Shown piece after piece: positions 9,095-18,219 of a DNA stretch of 64,000 bases. This DNA comes from Methanosarcina sp. 2.H.T.1A.6 (lineage in GTDB: Archaea; Halobacteriota; Methanosarcinia; Methanosarcinales; Methanosarcinaceae). Numbering within the stretch: position 1 is the first letter of the stretch; each line of letters opens with the position of its first letter. The position numbers and the translations under genes were made by a program. The notes under the pieces are model-generated. The model had not been told where the DNA came from and searched no databases. It saw only the letters and a program-made list of their open reading frames with translations. The stretch lies in NCBI RefSeq assembly GCF_000979455.1, contig NZ_JJOY01000030.1, positions 62,001 to 126,000 of the forward strand, given 5' to 3'.

Positions 9095-9576
9095 TTTTTA
9101 ACACAACCGGGTTTTATAGAGCTTGGAATGAACCGATGAGACTTGAAATAGAATGACAAGGACATGAAATGAGCTAAAAATTAAGAGAAGGTAAATCTGC
9201 AAACCTGCAAGATTCGGGAAATAGAAATACTGCCCATTTTATTTAAAGTGTGCATATATTCGTACCCCCGGAGTCTCCGGAGAATACCTTTATACCCGAG
9301 AATTCATCCCGCTCGAGAGGTTCCTCAGCCCTCCAATCTGGGAAATAGCCATCCTTTTTAAAATTCTACCCGGAGACCCATAAATTATAAGTTAAAAGAG
9401 AAGATTTCTGACCTGTAGAATCACAAATTAATTTCAGAATCACGAATTAACTCCATAACCATTACTAATCTCAGAATCATCAATAATCTCAGAATCATCA
9501 ATAATCTCAGAATCATCAATAACTGAACTGCAGAATCCTGCAGAATCAAGAAATAACATATGGAGCCGTCCCGGGC
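9095..9576. other. Intergenic gap with 18-bp repeats
   Basis: Divergent promoter region between the QPTR and cca genes. It holds three perfect copies of an 18-bp repeat (separate entry) and further loose AGAATCA words out to 9555. No gene is recognised. Confidence 0.5.
9467..9520. repeat. 18-bp tandem repeat, three perfect copies
   Basis: AATCTCAGAATCATCAAT occurs three times in a row (9467-9484, 9485-9502, 9503-9520), about 60 bp upstream of the CCA-adding enzyme start. Confidence 0.95.
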
Positions 9577-10941
9577 ATGGAAACGTACACCAGCATTCCA
9601 GAAGATCTGAAGCTTGCCGTACTTGAAAAGGTTAAACCCACGGAAGCCGAAAGAAAAAAACTCACAGCAGTTCAGGAGGAACTTGCCGCAGAGGTAATAG
9701 CGGCAGCTGAGAAACTTTGTGTATCGGATATTTTAGTAAAAATGGTCGGTTCTGCTGCAAGAGGCACCTGGCTCTCAGGCACCCATGACATTGATGTTTT
9801 TATCAGCTTTCCTGAAGAAACACAGAGAAAAGAACTGGAAATCAGTGGCATGGAAATTGCAAGGGAAGTGGCAAAACACGCAGAACATGCCGAAGACCGC
9901 CATGCCGAACATCCTTACCTGAACATTATTTTCAAAGGCTTTGACGTGGACCTTGTCCCCTGCTTCCGGGTTGCTTCGGCATGCCAGCTCAAATCCGCAG
10001 TTGACAGGACGCCTTTTCACAATGAATTTGTAAAAACCCACATAAAAGGGCGGGAAGACGAGGTCCTGCTTATGAAGCAATTCATGCGCGGAGGCGGAGT
10101 CTACGGCTCGGAATTGAGGACGCAGGGCTTTTCAGGCTACCTGACCGAACTCCTGATCATTCACTACGGCTCTTTCGAAAATGCCGTAAAAGCAGCCTGT
10201 ACCTGGAAACCCGGACAGAAAATAGACATTATGCAGCACTCGGAAATGGGACATAACGAGCCTCTTGTTATAGTAGACCCGACCGACCCGAAGCGGAATG
10301 TTGCAGCAGCCCTCTCCCTTGACAAATTCTGTATGTTTATAGACCACTGCAGGGAGTTTCTGGCAAACCCTGAACTCAAATTCTTTTTCCCTGCCCCGCT
10401 CCTGCCGCTTGAAGACAAAGAAATCCTTGAGAAGCTGGAAAGCCGGAAAAGTTCCCAGCTTGCAGTTGTCTTCAAAACCCCGGACGTGGTCGAAGACGTG
10501 CTCTACCCGCAGCTCTATAAAATGGAACAGGCGACAGCTGCCCTCCTGAACGAATACGATTTTTCAGTGATCAAAACCGGGGTCTGGTCAGGGAACCCCG
10601 AGACAGTAATCATGCTCGAACTTATCTCAGGCACCCTCCCCAACATCAAAAAACGAATTGGTCCTCCGGTCTGGGTCAGAGAGCACGCTGAGAAGTTCAA
10701 AGACAAGTACGAAGGAGCTGAAAATGTTTTCGGAGGCTATATCGAAAATGGAAAATATGTCTTTGAAATCCAGCGCAAATACCCCACGGCAAAAGGGCTT
10801 CTTGAAGAACAGCTTGTAAACTGCTCCCTCGGGAAACAGGTGCATCAGAGCGTGAGTGAGGGCTTTGAGGTCATTGGAGACGCAGAGATTTGCAGGTTAA
10901 AGGATTCTGATTTCAGGGTTTTTTTGAGGAAATGGTTGTAA
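9577..10941 (+). CDS. cca: CCA-adding enzyme (archaeal class I tRNA nucleotidyltransferase)
   Basis: Adds CCA to the 3' end of tRNAs using CTP and ATP. The 454-aa length is normal for the archaeal class I enzyme. The nucleotidyltransferase signature GSAARGTWLSGTHDIDVFI (about 55-73) carries the two catalytic Asp residues (DID); the third carboxylate is in FDVDLVPCF (about 126-134). The rest covers the body and tail domains (RTQGFSGYLTELLIIHYGSF). The gene is monocistronic. A longer leader with tandem repeats precedes it, and no strong Shine-Dalgarno site is visible before the ATG. Confidence 0.96.
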   Translation: METYTSIPEDLKLAVLEKVKPTEAERKKLTAVQEELAAEVIAAAEKLCVSDILVKMVGSAARGTWLSGTHDIDVFISFPEETQRKELEISGMEIAREVAKHAEHAEDRHAEHPYLNIIFKGFDVDLVPCFRVASACQLKSAVDRTPFHNEFVKTHIKGREDEVLLMKQFMRGGGVYGSELRTQGFSGYLTELLIIHYGSFENAVKAACTWKPGQKIDIMQHSEMGHNEPLVIVDPTDPKRNVAAALSLDKFCMFIDHCREFLANPELKFFFPAPLLPLEDKEILEKLESRKSSQLAVVFKTPDVVEDVLYPQLYKMEQATAALLNEYDFSVIKTGVWSGNPETVIMLELISGTLPNIKKRIGPPVWVREHAEKFKDKYEGAENVFGGYIENGKYVFEIQRKYPTAKGLLEEQLVNCSLGKQVHQSVSEGFEVIGDAEICRLKDSDFRVFLRKWL

Positions 10942-11016
10942 AAAGAATTTTTATTCATCAGATTCTAAGGAAAATGCTTAAAAAGAAATTAATAAAAAAG
11001 AGGTAGTAAAGAGAAA

Positions 11017-11865
11017 TTAATACAGAGGGACAAAACCCTCCATCCTTTTCTGGTAAAAGAGGTACTGCTGGGCATACCCGCAATAGGAGCCGAAGTATTC
11101 TCGCCCCCATTCTCCCATACAGCTCAGGTTTGTGCAGGTTTCAAAGTAGCTGTCATCGATGTGGTAATGCTGGATAATCTGCCTGACGTGGGTATCTACG
11201 GGAAAGGCTTCCATTTTCTCGAAGGCGAAAAGAAGGACGCAGTCAGCAACCTTTTCCCCTATGCCGCGAATCCTCATAAGGCGTTCCCGCGCATACCTGT
11301 ATTCCAGACGGAAAAGGACGTTAAGGTCAAGTTCACCTGAAGCCACTTCTCTGGCTGCCTCTTTTATGCGCTCAGCCCTGAAGCCGAGCTTGCATTTGTC
11401 AAGCAGGGACAGATCTGCATTTGCAAGAGCCTCGGAGTCCGGAAAACTGAAATATCCTTCTTCGAGCTCCTGTCCGAAAAACTGGCTCAGAAGGCAGATC
11501 CTTTTCTGAATTGTGGGGATGCTTGAAGCTGTTGCGAGCATGTAAGAAATCAGGCATTCCCAGGGGTCCTGTCTGATAAGATGCAGACCTCTGTATTTGC
11601 TGATCGCCCTGTTTATCAAAAGGTCTTTGTTTATGCTTTCATAGATCGAAGGCAGGTTGTCATCCAGCCGGAAATAATGAGATAAAAATTCTGGAGGAAG
11701 TTTGGAATTGACAAGCAGTTCCCCGCTGTCTTCCTCCTGAGAAAGCCGGATAACCTGGTCTCCGACAACTCCTGTCCACCAGTCCCCATCCTGTTTCCAG
11801 CGGAAAACCTGTCCGCAATCGAGAGTATAGTTCAGGTTAAAGATTTCGGGCTTAAGCCTGTACAT
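11017..11865 (-). CDS. ogg: 8-oxoguanine DNA glycosylase (OGG1 type)
   Basis: 282-aa base-excision repair glycosylase. The N-terminal OGG domain (YTLDCGQVFRWKQ) is followed by the helix-hairpin-helix region. The motif ends in IRGIGEKVADCVLLFAFEKMEAFPVDTHV, containing the Gly-rich hairpin and the catalytic Asp (PVDTHV); the catalytic Lys lies in the DKCKLGFRAERIKEAA region. It removes 8-oxoguanine from DNA. The ATG at 11865 is preferred to the TTG at 11874, because the GGGGG upstream is better spaced from it. It overlaps the end of the upstream kinase gene by 14 bp, suggesting translational coupling. Confidence 0.93.
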   Translation of the reverse strand: MYRLKPEIFNLNYTLDCGQVFRWKQDGDWWTGVVGDQVIRLSQEEDSGELLVNSKLPPEFLSHYFRLDDNLPSIYESINKDLLINRAISKYRGLHLIRQDPWECLISYMLATASSIPTIQKRICLLSQFFGQELEEGYFSFPDSEALANADLSLLDKCKLGFRAERIKEAAREVASGELDLNVLFRLEYRYARERLMRIRGIGEKVADCVLLFAFEKMEAFPVDTHVRQIIQHYHIDDSYFETCTNLSCMGEWGREYFGSYCGYAQQYLFYQKRMEGFVPLY

Positions 11866-13330
11866 CCAGTTCAAGCCCCCTTAGAAAAGTTCCTGCAGTT
11901 AGCGTGTCCCCGAGCCCCACAGTAGTTAGAGGAGATTTGCAGAGCAGTGTGGGGAGTATGCAGATTATGTAGCCTTCCATTAGAGCAAAAGCGCCCTGCC
12001 CACAGGTTTCTCCGCCGAATGCTTCAAGGAAAAGCCGCACCTGCTGCCTTCCAAACGGGCTCTCCTGAAGTTTTGAAGCTTCCTTTTCTACAAATTTCCG
12101 CCCTTCGAGCCTGCCTGAAGCCGCATATGCTCCAGCACACCTGAGCCCGAAGCCCATGGCTTCAAGATTTTTTTCGGCTGCTTTTAACAGGGCAGGGCTT
12201 TTTCGGTCTCCCCATTTCCCTGAAATCTCACCCTCGTCCGAAATTTCAGAACCACCAGAGCTTCCGGAATCCGGCTTAAAGGCAGCCAGGACAAACTCCC
12301 TTGTGTGAATGAAAAGTTTGCCGAGCCCATGTAGGGAAGCAAGTTTACAAGCTGCCATTCCTACAGCTTCGGCTTCCATACGCAAAATCCCTTCAGCCGG
12401 AATTCCGTGCAGGTTGTGAAGCATTGCAAGCTCGTCCTCGTTCATTCCGATGCTGTCTGATGTCCCGGCAAACTTTAGAAAGACAGCATTTGCAACTTCC
12501 CCGCTTGCAAAATGCCCGAATTCTACGTGGACCCTGAGCTTTTCGTTCTTTGCCTTCCAGGCCTTGAGCCGGGAAAACGAATTATCAAGGACCTCTTTGT
12601 AGGTGCTGCCGTCAGGATAGGTCTCAAGCAGAAGGTGAAAACCTGAGATAAGTGCTCCGTCCATCTCTCCGGCATGCTTCAGGGCATAGCTCTCAAAAGC
12701 AGGGCTGGTAAAGAGCCTGAAATTCAAATGGTCGCAGGTTGCTATGAAACGGTTTTCCCTCGGAGCCCTTATTTCTGTCCCGTAAAGGGAAAAGGTTTCA
12801 CCTTCAGAGAAATCAAAAACGAAATGTATGGGATCCTGGTTGCTGAAAGAAGAAGGAGAAGAAGAAGAAGAAGGAGAAGAGGTGTTATTTCCAGACCCGG
12901 AATCCGATTTTTCCTCTGTTTGCAGAGGGACATCCGGGAAATATACTGCTTTTTCTGAGAATAGAGAAAGCTGGGTCTTTGAAGGAACTGCAACATTCGG
13001 GACTACTCTCGAAGCCCCGAGTTCGGAAAGGGCATTTGCCATTATCCCGGCGTTTCCGCCCATCCTTACAAGGGATTTATCAAAATAACGGTTCTTCAGA
13101 AACTCAAATACAGCCTGCTCAAAAACAAGCCATTCGGCTCCGCACCCGTTTTTCATACAATAGGCGAGCCCTGCCGCAAAATCGGATTCCGAAAGGATTT
13201 TTCCGGGAGGATTTTCTATTTTTTCAAGGATTTCGGTCCTTTCAAAAGCACTCAGCAGCTCCGAGATTTCGGCTCCGCTTATCCGGTATACGGAATCTAT
13301 GTTTACATTATAACCGCAAAGTATGTTCAT
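11852..13330 (-). CDS. ADP-dependent phosphofructokinase/glucokinase family protein
   Basis: 492-aa member of the ADP-specific sugar kinase (PfkC) family, ribokinase fold. It has the N-terminal GYNVNIDSVYRI, the substrate region RMGGNAGIMANAL, and the C-terminal GLGDTLTAG with the catalytic Asp. A Ser-rich low-complexity insert (about residues 146-168, SSPSSSSSPSS) comes from a TCT-repeat tract and a second acidic Gly/Ser stretch lies near 355-370; both look like expansions. It is a divergent paralogue of the downstream-numbered kinase at 13543-15018. The sugar substrate cannot be told from sequence. It overlaps the glycosylase gene that follows. Confidence 0.85.
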   Translation of the reverse strand: MNILCGYNVNIDSVYRISGAEISELLSAFERTEILEKIENPPGKILSESDFAAGLAYCMKNGCGAEWLVFEQAVFEFLKNRYFDKSLVRMGGNAGIMANALSELGASRVVPNVAVPSKTQLSLFSEKAVYFPDVPLQTEEKSDSGSGNNTSSPSSSSSPSSFSNQDPIHFVFDFSEGETFSLYGTEIRAPRENRFIATCDHLNFRLFTSPAFESYALKHAGEMDGALISGFHLLLETYPDGSTYKEVLDNSFSRLKAWKAKNEKLRVHVEFGHFASGEVANAVFLKFAGTSDSIGMNEDELAMLHNLHGIPAEGILRMEAEAVGMAACKLASLHGLGKLFIHTREFVLAAFKPDSGSSGGSEISDEGEISGKWGDRKSPALLKAAEKNLEAMGFGLRCAGAYAASGRLEGRKFVEKEASKLQESPFGRQQVRLFLEAFGGETCGQGAFALMEGYIICILPTLLCKSPLTTVGLGDTLTAGTFLRGLELDVQA

Positions 13331-13440
13331 CTAACCGGTTCCTGTAGATTCAAATGGAAAAGCAGCCTCTTTTTCAGGCACTCAGATTGGGAATTTTTCG
13401 ATCCATTACAAGACGAGGCAGATAGAAAATCTGCCTCATG

Positions 13441-13546
13441 AGGCTTATTTTAGAGAATTTATTTGTAGAGAATTTTGTTTAGAGAATTTATTTTTAGGGA
13501 ATTTATTTTTAGAGAGTTTTGTTTAGAGAACTTTCAGAGAATTTAT
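13441..13546. repeat. AT-rich tandem repeat abutting the pfkC stop codon
   Basis: Six imperfect copies of words such as AGAGAATTTATTTTT. On the minus strand these are copies of AAAATAAATTCTCT, the pfkC stop codon (TAA) with its next bases, so the array looks like tandem growth of the gene's 3' end. Confidence 0.8.
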
Positions 13547-15018
13547 TTTCCTGCCTGTTTTTGTTTCATCTTCGCAAGCATGGCAGCAAAAGCGCCTGCT
13601 GAAATCGTATCTCCTATCCCTACCGTAGCTTTAGGCCTGTCTACTACCTTGGAAGGGATAAGAATAGCATCATGGTCCGGCCCGTAGATATATCCGTACT
13701 CAAACTCATCCGAACTGCAGAGCTTTCTTCCTGTGCAGTAAAGCTTGAAGTTTTCGAGATCTTCTAACCCTTTAACTGAGACAGGCACTTCCAGCCCGGC
13801 TTCGGCTTCCGTAAGGTTCTCGATATTTCCATTGAGGGCCTGGGCAGCTGCCAGAACCGAGGAAAAGAGCAGGGCGTCCCTCTGTTCTTTCAGGGTTAGA
13901 GGGTGGCCTTTTGCAAGGATGCAGATGTAAAAGCCAAGAGAGTGCACATGGACTCTCTCAAGGTCCAGGTCCTTCATGAGCTGGACAGCCCCCTGGTAGA
14001 GGGACATAATCCCGTTTTCTCCTTTCTTGATCACGGAATACGATAGTTCCTCATATCCCAGCACGTTCAGGGCATTTGCCACCTCCACGGTGTCAAGGCC
14101 TAGGGAATGGACATGCATGGCAACAATTTCCGTAAGGATGGCTTTTCTTATCAGCCGGTTCTGGATGGATGTAAGTTCCACATGAATGCGGAGTTCGGGG
14201 TTCAGGGACTTCAGCTTTTCAATAACCTTTACGGAATGTTCAACATAATCTTTATAGGTGGACCCGTCCTCGTATTCTTCCTTAATCATCTGATAACCGG
14301 AAAGCATTGCCCCGTCAACCGGGAGGAGGGAGTCAAGGTGTTCGTAAATCTGTTTATCCATGTCCAGGCGAAGCCATTTGGGGCGGGAGGAGATGATCAG
14401 GCGATTATCCCTCGGGACCTTGAAAGTGCTCCCGGCGCAGGCCACATTCAGGTCTTTGGAATATTCAAATATCCAGTTAACCTTTGAGCCGGTCCCGGGC
14501 TTGAAGGCTTCTCCAGGGGGCTTCAGGAAGACTTTTCCATTTTCCACCATTGGGTGCAGGAGATTGCCCGTAGCTGCAAAGTATTCTGCCTGCTCCTCAG
14601 AAAGCCAGGGAACATAAGCTACCACCTTTTTCAGCTCTAACCGGGCAAGGAGATTTGAAATAATCCCTGCCTGGCCGCCCATGCGGGCATAGTCAAAACC
14701 CAGGTGCTCCTTCAGCCATTCATGAGTATCTGCGGTATATGCAGGCACTTCTGCGGCTTTCCCTTCCCGCATAGAAATGAGCAGGCGGGCAACAAAGTCC
14801 AGAGGTTCTGCAATCTCTCTCGGGTATACCGCAACCCTGTCCTGAATTTCAGCCTCATCAAAAAGCCCGACAAGCTTTGACAGGTCTTCTTCAGTCAGGT
14901 GCCTGATAGCATCGATATTGCTGTTATAAGCTACAAACATCCCGTCCAGATAAGGAAGTGCTTCTTTTGCATCGTAAAACGCTTCTTTGTGACGCTGTTC
15001 CCATTCTTCTATGTCCAC
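13543..15018 (-). CDS. pfkC: ADP-specific phosphofructokinase
   Basis: 491 aa, close to the usual PfkC length. It transfers phosphate from ADP to fructose 6-phosphate in the modified Embden-Meyerhof pathway, used in Methanosarcina for glycogen breakdown. Conserved blocks: AYNSNIDAIRHLTEEDL, ARMGGQAGIISNLLARL, NRLIISSRPKW, IHVELTSIQN, VEVANALNVLGYEEL and VGIGDTISAGAFAAML with the catalytic Asp. The start is GTG at 15018, with AGGGGG upstream. A paralogue follows on the same strand after a 212-bp gap with tandem repeats. Glucose and fructose 6-phosphate specificities can overlap in this family. Confidence 0.93.
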   Translation of the reverse strand: MDIEEWEQRHKEAFYDAKEALPYLDGMFVAYNSNIDAIRHLTEEDLSKLVGLFDEAEIQDRVAVYPREIAEPLDFVARLLISMREGKAAEVPAYTADTHEWLKEHLGFDYARMGGQAGIISNLLARLELKKVVAYVPWLSEEQAEYFAATGNLLHPMVENGKVFLKPPGEAFKPGTGSKVNWIFEYSKDLNVACAGSTFKVPRDNRLIISSRPKWLRLDMDKQIYEHLDSLLPVDGAMLSGYQMIKEEYEDGSTYKDYVEHSVKVIEKLKSLNPELRIHVELTSIQNRLIRKAILTEIVAMHVHSLGLDTVEVANALNVLGYEELSYSVIKKGENGIMSLYQGAVQLMKDLDLERVHVHSLGFYICILAKGHPLTLKEQRDALLFSSVLAAAQALNGNIENLTEAEAGLEVPVSVKGLEDLENFKLYCTGRKLCSSDEFEYGYIYGPDHDAILIPSKVVDRPKATVGIGDTISAGAFAAMLAKMKQKQAGK

Positions 15019-15359
15019 TTACGTAAACCCCCTGGGAATAAAACAAAGTATCCGGAATTAAGAAGTTTAATTGACCTTGAATAAAGGAAAATAAAGGGAA
15101 ATAAATCAAAATAAAGGAAAAAATAAAGGAAATTAAATCAGGGTTTTTGAGTACCCTGGGTTATCCTGCTTATATTTTCCCTATTTCCCATTTTACGTTT
15201 ATTTTATTTAACTTTGTGCAGATTGGAGACCTGAGGGCAGGTCAGGTTGATCTGAATTCGAGATCCTGCTGTACATTTTACATTAGATCCGGCTGTACAT
15301 TTTACATTAGATCCGGCTGTACATTTTACATTAGATCCGGCTGTATATTTTACATTAGA
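15019..15359. other. Gap between pfkC start and argJ end
   Basis: About 340 bp. The left third should contain the pfkC promoter (AT-rich AAATAAAG words, loosely repeated). The right third holds the 24-bp tandem array that runs into argJ. No further gene is recognised. Confidence 0.5.
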
Positions 15360-15380
15360 TCATGTAGTATATTCTGCATT
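15261..15380. repeat. 24-bp tandem array grown from the argJ 3' end
   Basis: Four near-identical 24-bp units starting AGATCCGGCTGTACATT (15261, 15285, 15309, 15333) adjoin a fifth, diverged unit at 15357-15380. The fifth unit is the last codons and stop of argJ. On the minus strand argJ ends NAEYTT-stop, and the following units would read NVKYTAGS or NVKCTAGS in the same frame if the TGA were GGA. Confidence 0.9.
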
Positions 15381-16547
15381 AATCCTTACATAGTCGTAAG
15401 TCAGATCGCATCCCCAGGCAGTTGCGGACTCCTCCCCCATTCCAAAGTCAAGGGTAATGATAATTTCCTCATTTGCCATTATCTTTTTCAGGAGCGCAAG
15501 ATCTGAAGCCCTGGAAATTTCTCCGGACTTCACAAGTTCGACTTCTTCTCCCCCTCCTGAGAAAGATAGGGAAAGCCTTTCCTGCTCAAGTTCGGCACCC
15601 GAGTATCCGGCAGCAGCCACAACCCTACCCCAGTTAGGGTCCTTTCCGAAGATTGCGGACTTGACCAGAGGTGAGCGTACAATAGATTTTGCAGCAAGCC
15701 TGGCGTCTTCATAAGTTTTTGCGCCTATGACCCTGGCTTCGATAAGTTTCGTGGCTCCTTCCCCATCCCTTGCCATCTTTTTTGCAAGGTCCGTGAACAC
15801 GTAAATCAGCCCTTCCTCAAACTCGTCGAGGCACTCCATACAGGGCTTGACTCCGGACTTGCAGGTGGAGGTGAAAAGCGCCATATCATTTGTGCTTGTG
15901 TCGCCGTCGACAACAACCATGTTGAAGGTTTTATCCACAGCTTTCCTGAGAGCCGCATCAAGGACATCCGCAGGCACTTTTGCATCGGTGTATGCAAAGC
16001 AGAGCATGGTCCCCATATTGGGCTCGATCATGCCCGAACCTTTTGCAATTGCCCCTATCCTGACCCCGCAGTCGAGTTCCACAGCCGCCTCTTTTAAGGT
16101 TTTATCAGTGGTCATAATCGCCTTTGCAGCTGCCCGGCTGCATTCAGGGGAACTGCCAAGCCCCTCAAGGACTTCAGGAAGATGTTCCCTGATCCAGGAA
16201 ACATCAAGCCTTCTGCCAATCACCCCGGTTGAGGCAACAGCAACAGAATCGGGATCGAGGTCAAGCTTTTCAGCGAGCGTCGAAGCCATTTCTATAGCGT
16301 CCAGAAACCCGTCATCGCCTGTAAAAGCATTGGCATTCCCGCTATTTACAATTATAGCCGAAAGCCTCTGCTCGGTTTCGATCAGTTTTTTGCTCAGAAT
16401 AACCGGAGCTGCAACCACCTTATTCTTTGTAAAAACACCTGCTGCAGGGCCTTCCGCAAGGATGACCGCAATTCCCATTTTTCCGGGTTTTATCCCGTTT
16501 GCAGTTACGCCCCTTACTGCACATATTCCACCCTCGATTTGCTTCAT
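15360..16547 (-). CDS. argJ: Bifunctional ornithine acetyltransferase / N-acetylglutamate synthase
   Basis: Moves the acetyl group from N-acetylornithine to glutamate in cyclic arginine synthesis; some members also use acetyl-CoA. 395 aa. The self-cleavage region reads KGSGMIEPNMGTML, with the nucleophilic Thr at the new N-terminus of the beta chain; Gly replaces the Ala often found before it. Other family blocks are GPAAGVFTKN, NSGNANAFTG, TDKTLKEAAV, DGDTSTND and GKDPNWGRVVAA. The ATG at 16547 is chosen because GAGGAG lies 7-8 nt before it; the ATG at 16562 would place that site inside the gene. It probably forms an operon with the CBS gene and argC upstream. Confidence 0.96.
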   Translation of the reverse strand: MKQIEGGICAVRGVTANGIKPGKMGIAVILAEGPAAGVFTKNKVVAAPVILSKKLIETEQRLSAIIVNSGNANAFTGDDGFLDAIEMASTLAEKLDLDPDSVAVASTGVIGRRLDVSWIREHLPEVLEGLGSSPECSRAAAKAIMTTDKTLKEAAVELDCGVRIGAIAKGSGMIEPNMGTMLCFAYTDAKVPADVLDAALRKAVDKTFNMVVVDGDTSTNDMALFTSTCKSGVKPCMECLDEFEEGLIYVFTDLAKKMARDGEGATKLIEARVIGAKTYEDARLAAKSIVRSPLVKSAIFGKDPNWGRVVAAAGYSGAELEQERLSLSFSGGGEEVELVKSGEISRASDLALLKKIMANEEIIITLDFGMGEESATAWGCDLTYDYVRINAEYTT

Positions 16548-16562
16548 GAAAACACTCCTCAT

Positions 16563-17027
16563 TCAAAGCTTTGCAAGGCCTTCAATAATATCTCCGCGCG
16601 TGACAATTCCAACCACATGGTTATTTTCCATTACTGGAAGCCTGTTGATCCTGTGCCTGACCATAAGTTCAGAGGCTTCTTCAACAGATGCTTCGGAAGA
16701 GATTGTGTGCACGTCCTTTGTCATCATCTCTTCAACCTTTGTAGAACCAACATCAGAAAGCATTTTTTTAGTTTCTTCCCAGCTAAGGAGTTCCCTTATT
16801 GGGACCTCTATAACTTCAAAAGGGCTTGGAAGCCAGAGGTTTCCTTTTTCTGGAATTACGAGCAGCTCAAGCAGGTCAGCCTCACTTACTATCCCTACAA
16901 GCTGTCCATTCTCAAGGACAGGAGCTCCACTGATATTGTTTTCCTTCAGAACCTTTGCAGCTTCCCGGACTGTGTTGTCAGGCTTGCAGAAGACAACGTC
17001 AGAATTCATGACATCTTTTACTTTCAT
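16563..17027 (-). CDS. Two-CBS-domain protein
   Basis: 154 aa made of two CBS domains and a short linker: MKVKDVMNSDVVFCKPDNTVREAAKVL to about 60, and VEEMMTKDVHTISSEASVEEASELM to the end (VVGIVTRGDIIEGL). Paired CBS domains (a Bateman module) bind adenosine nucleotides or SAM and act as sensors. Its position between argC and argJ suggests it follows the state of amino-acid or nucleotide pools, but no partner is known. The stop lies 16 bp before the argJ start. Confidence 0.92.
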   Translation of the reverse strand: MKVKDVMNSDVVFCKPDNTVREAAKVLKENNISGAPVLENGQLVGIVSEADLLELLVIPEKGNLWLPSPFEVIEVPIRELLSWEETKKMLSDVGSTKVEEMMTKDVHTISSEASVEEASELMVRHRINRLPVMENNHVVGIVTRGDIIEGLAKL

Positions 17028-17101
17028 CGGACTACCCCAGAGATAAATTCCATTCTTTATTTTAATCCGTCACCAGTTATATGTTCTCGCCTGTTCTACC
17101 T

Positions 17102-18115
17102 TTACGGCGCTGCCGCAGGCAGCCAGAGTCCGCGAGTCTCAGCCAGTCCGAACATAAGGTTCATGTTCTGGATAGCCTGGCCTGATGCGCCTTTGACAAG
17201 ATTATCGATTGCCGAGAGCACTACAACCCTGTTATTTTCTTTATCCGCCTCAAAACCTATGTCACAGAAGTTAGATCCCCTGACAGCAGTAAGGGAAGGG
17301 ACTCCTCCCGGAAGCCGGACAAAGGGTTTACTCCTGTAAAACTCCTCATAAATCCCCTGCACATCTTCAGTAGAAAGAGGCTCTTTCGTAAAGAGGTGAG
17401 CAGTTGTAAAGATCCCCCTGACGGATGGGATTACATGGGGAGTGAAGCTGATGTTCCGAAGCTTTCCGTCCAGTCTTGTCAATTCCTGGAAAATCTCAGC
17501 CCTGTGCCTGTGGGCTGTAAGCTTATATGGGATAATGTTTTCAGCGAGGTTCGGATAATGAGAGGTTCCCGTAGGCGAAATCCCGGCCCCTGAGATCCCT
17601 GTTTTGGAATCAAAGACTGCAATATCGATTAACCCTGCTGCCGCAAGAGGGGCTGCTGCAAGGGTTGCTCCGGTAGGAAAACAGCCCGGATTTGCCACAA
17701 GCTCTTCCTTTGCAGCTTCAGGGTGAAGTTCTACCAGTCCGTAAACTGTCTTTCTGGGGTCTTTGTGCTCCATTCCATAAATTTTTTCAAATACCGGGAT
17801 ATCAAGCCTGTAGTCTGCACTGAGATCGATCACCTTTGTGCTGCCGTCGAGCAGTTCAGGTACATAATTCATAGCAGTCCCGTGAGGCACCGCCACAAAC
17901 ACAACATCACAGCGCTCCCTGATTTCTTCGGGATCCGGATTTTCATACTTTAAGTCCAGAAAACCTTCGAGATGCCTGTGGGTGCTTGTTACGGGTTTTC
18001 CTGCAAGACTCCGCGAAGTTGCCAGCTCGAGCCTGATATCGGGATGGTTTACCAGTAAGCGGAGGAGTTCTCCTCCTGTATATCCGGAAGCTCCTATAAT
18101 TCCTGCCTTAATCAT
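17102..18115 (-). CDS. argC: N-acetyl-gamma-glutamyl-phosphate reductase
   Basis: NADPH-dependent reduction of N-acetylglutamyl phosphate to the semialdehyde, third step of arginine synthesis. 337 aa. N-terminal nucleotide-binding GIIGASGYTGGELLRLL (about 5-21), catalytic Cys in VANPGCFPTGATLA (about 140-153), HRHRAEIFQEL (about 200) and the closing DNLVKGASGQAIQNMNLMFG. It is the first gene of a probable argC-CBS-argJ operon (75 bp to the CBS gene). The Shine-Dalgarno site before the ATG at 18115 is weak. Confidence 0.96.
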   Translation of the reverse strand: MIKAGIIGASGYTGGELLRLLVNHPDIRLELATSRSLAGKPVTSTHRHLEGFLDLKYENPDPEEIRERCDVVFVAVPHGTAMNYVPELLDGSTKVIDLSADYRLDIPVFEKIYGMEHKDPRKTVYGLVELHPEAAKEELVANPGCFPTGATLAAAPLAAAGLIDIAVFDSKTGISGAGISPTGTSHYPNLAENIIPYKLTAHRHRAEIFQELTRLDGKLRNISFTPHVIPSVRGIFTTAHLFTKEPLSTEDVQGIYEEFYRSKPFVRLPGGVPSLTAVRGSNFCDIGFEADKENNRVVVLSAIDNLVKGASGQAIQNMNLMFGLAETRGLWLPAAAP

Positions 18116-18219
18116 AAGTACTCACTGCTAGTGTAATGTCAATACAAGATAATTAAGCTTGTTATCGAAAAAACCAGAGAGATGGCTCTAAGGACTATTG
18201 ACCGGGGAAAAGAATACGC

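Noticed and set aside
9467-9520. CRISPR array
   Set aside because: All tandem repeats in the window are head-to-tail without unique spacers, and no cas gene is present.
12674-12958. Plus-strand frame with a long Arg run opposite the kinase paralogue
   Set aside because: Arises from the TCT/GAA repeat coding the Ser-rich insert on the minus strand.
15147-15506. Plus-strand frame encoding IRSGCTFY repeats
   Set aside because: Simply the translation of the 24-bp tandem array; no gene-like flanks.
15847-17046. Long open frame (399 codons) on the plus strand opposite argJ and the CBS gene
   Set aside because: It runs through the strongly supported argJ and CBS genes on the other strand; its translation is low-complexity (many Ser, Thr, Ile, Pro) and matches nothing.
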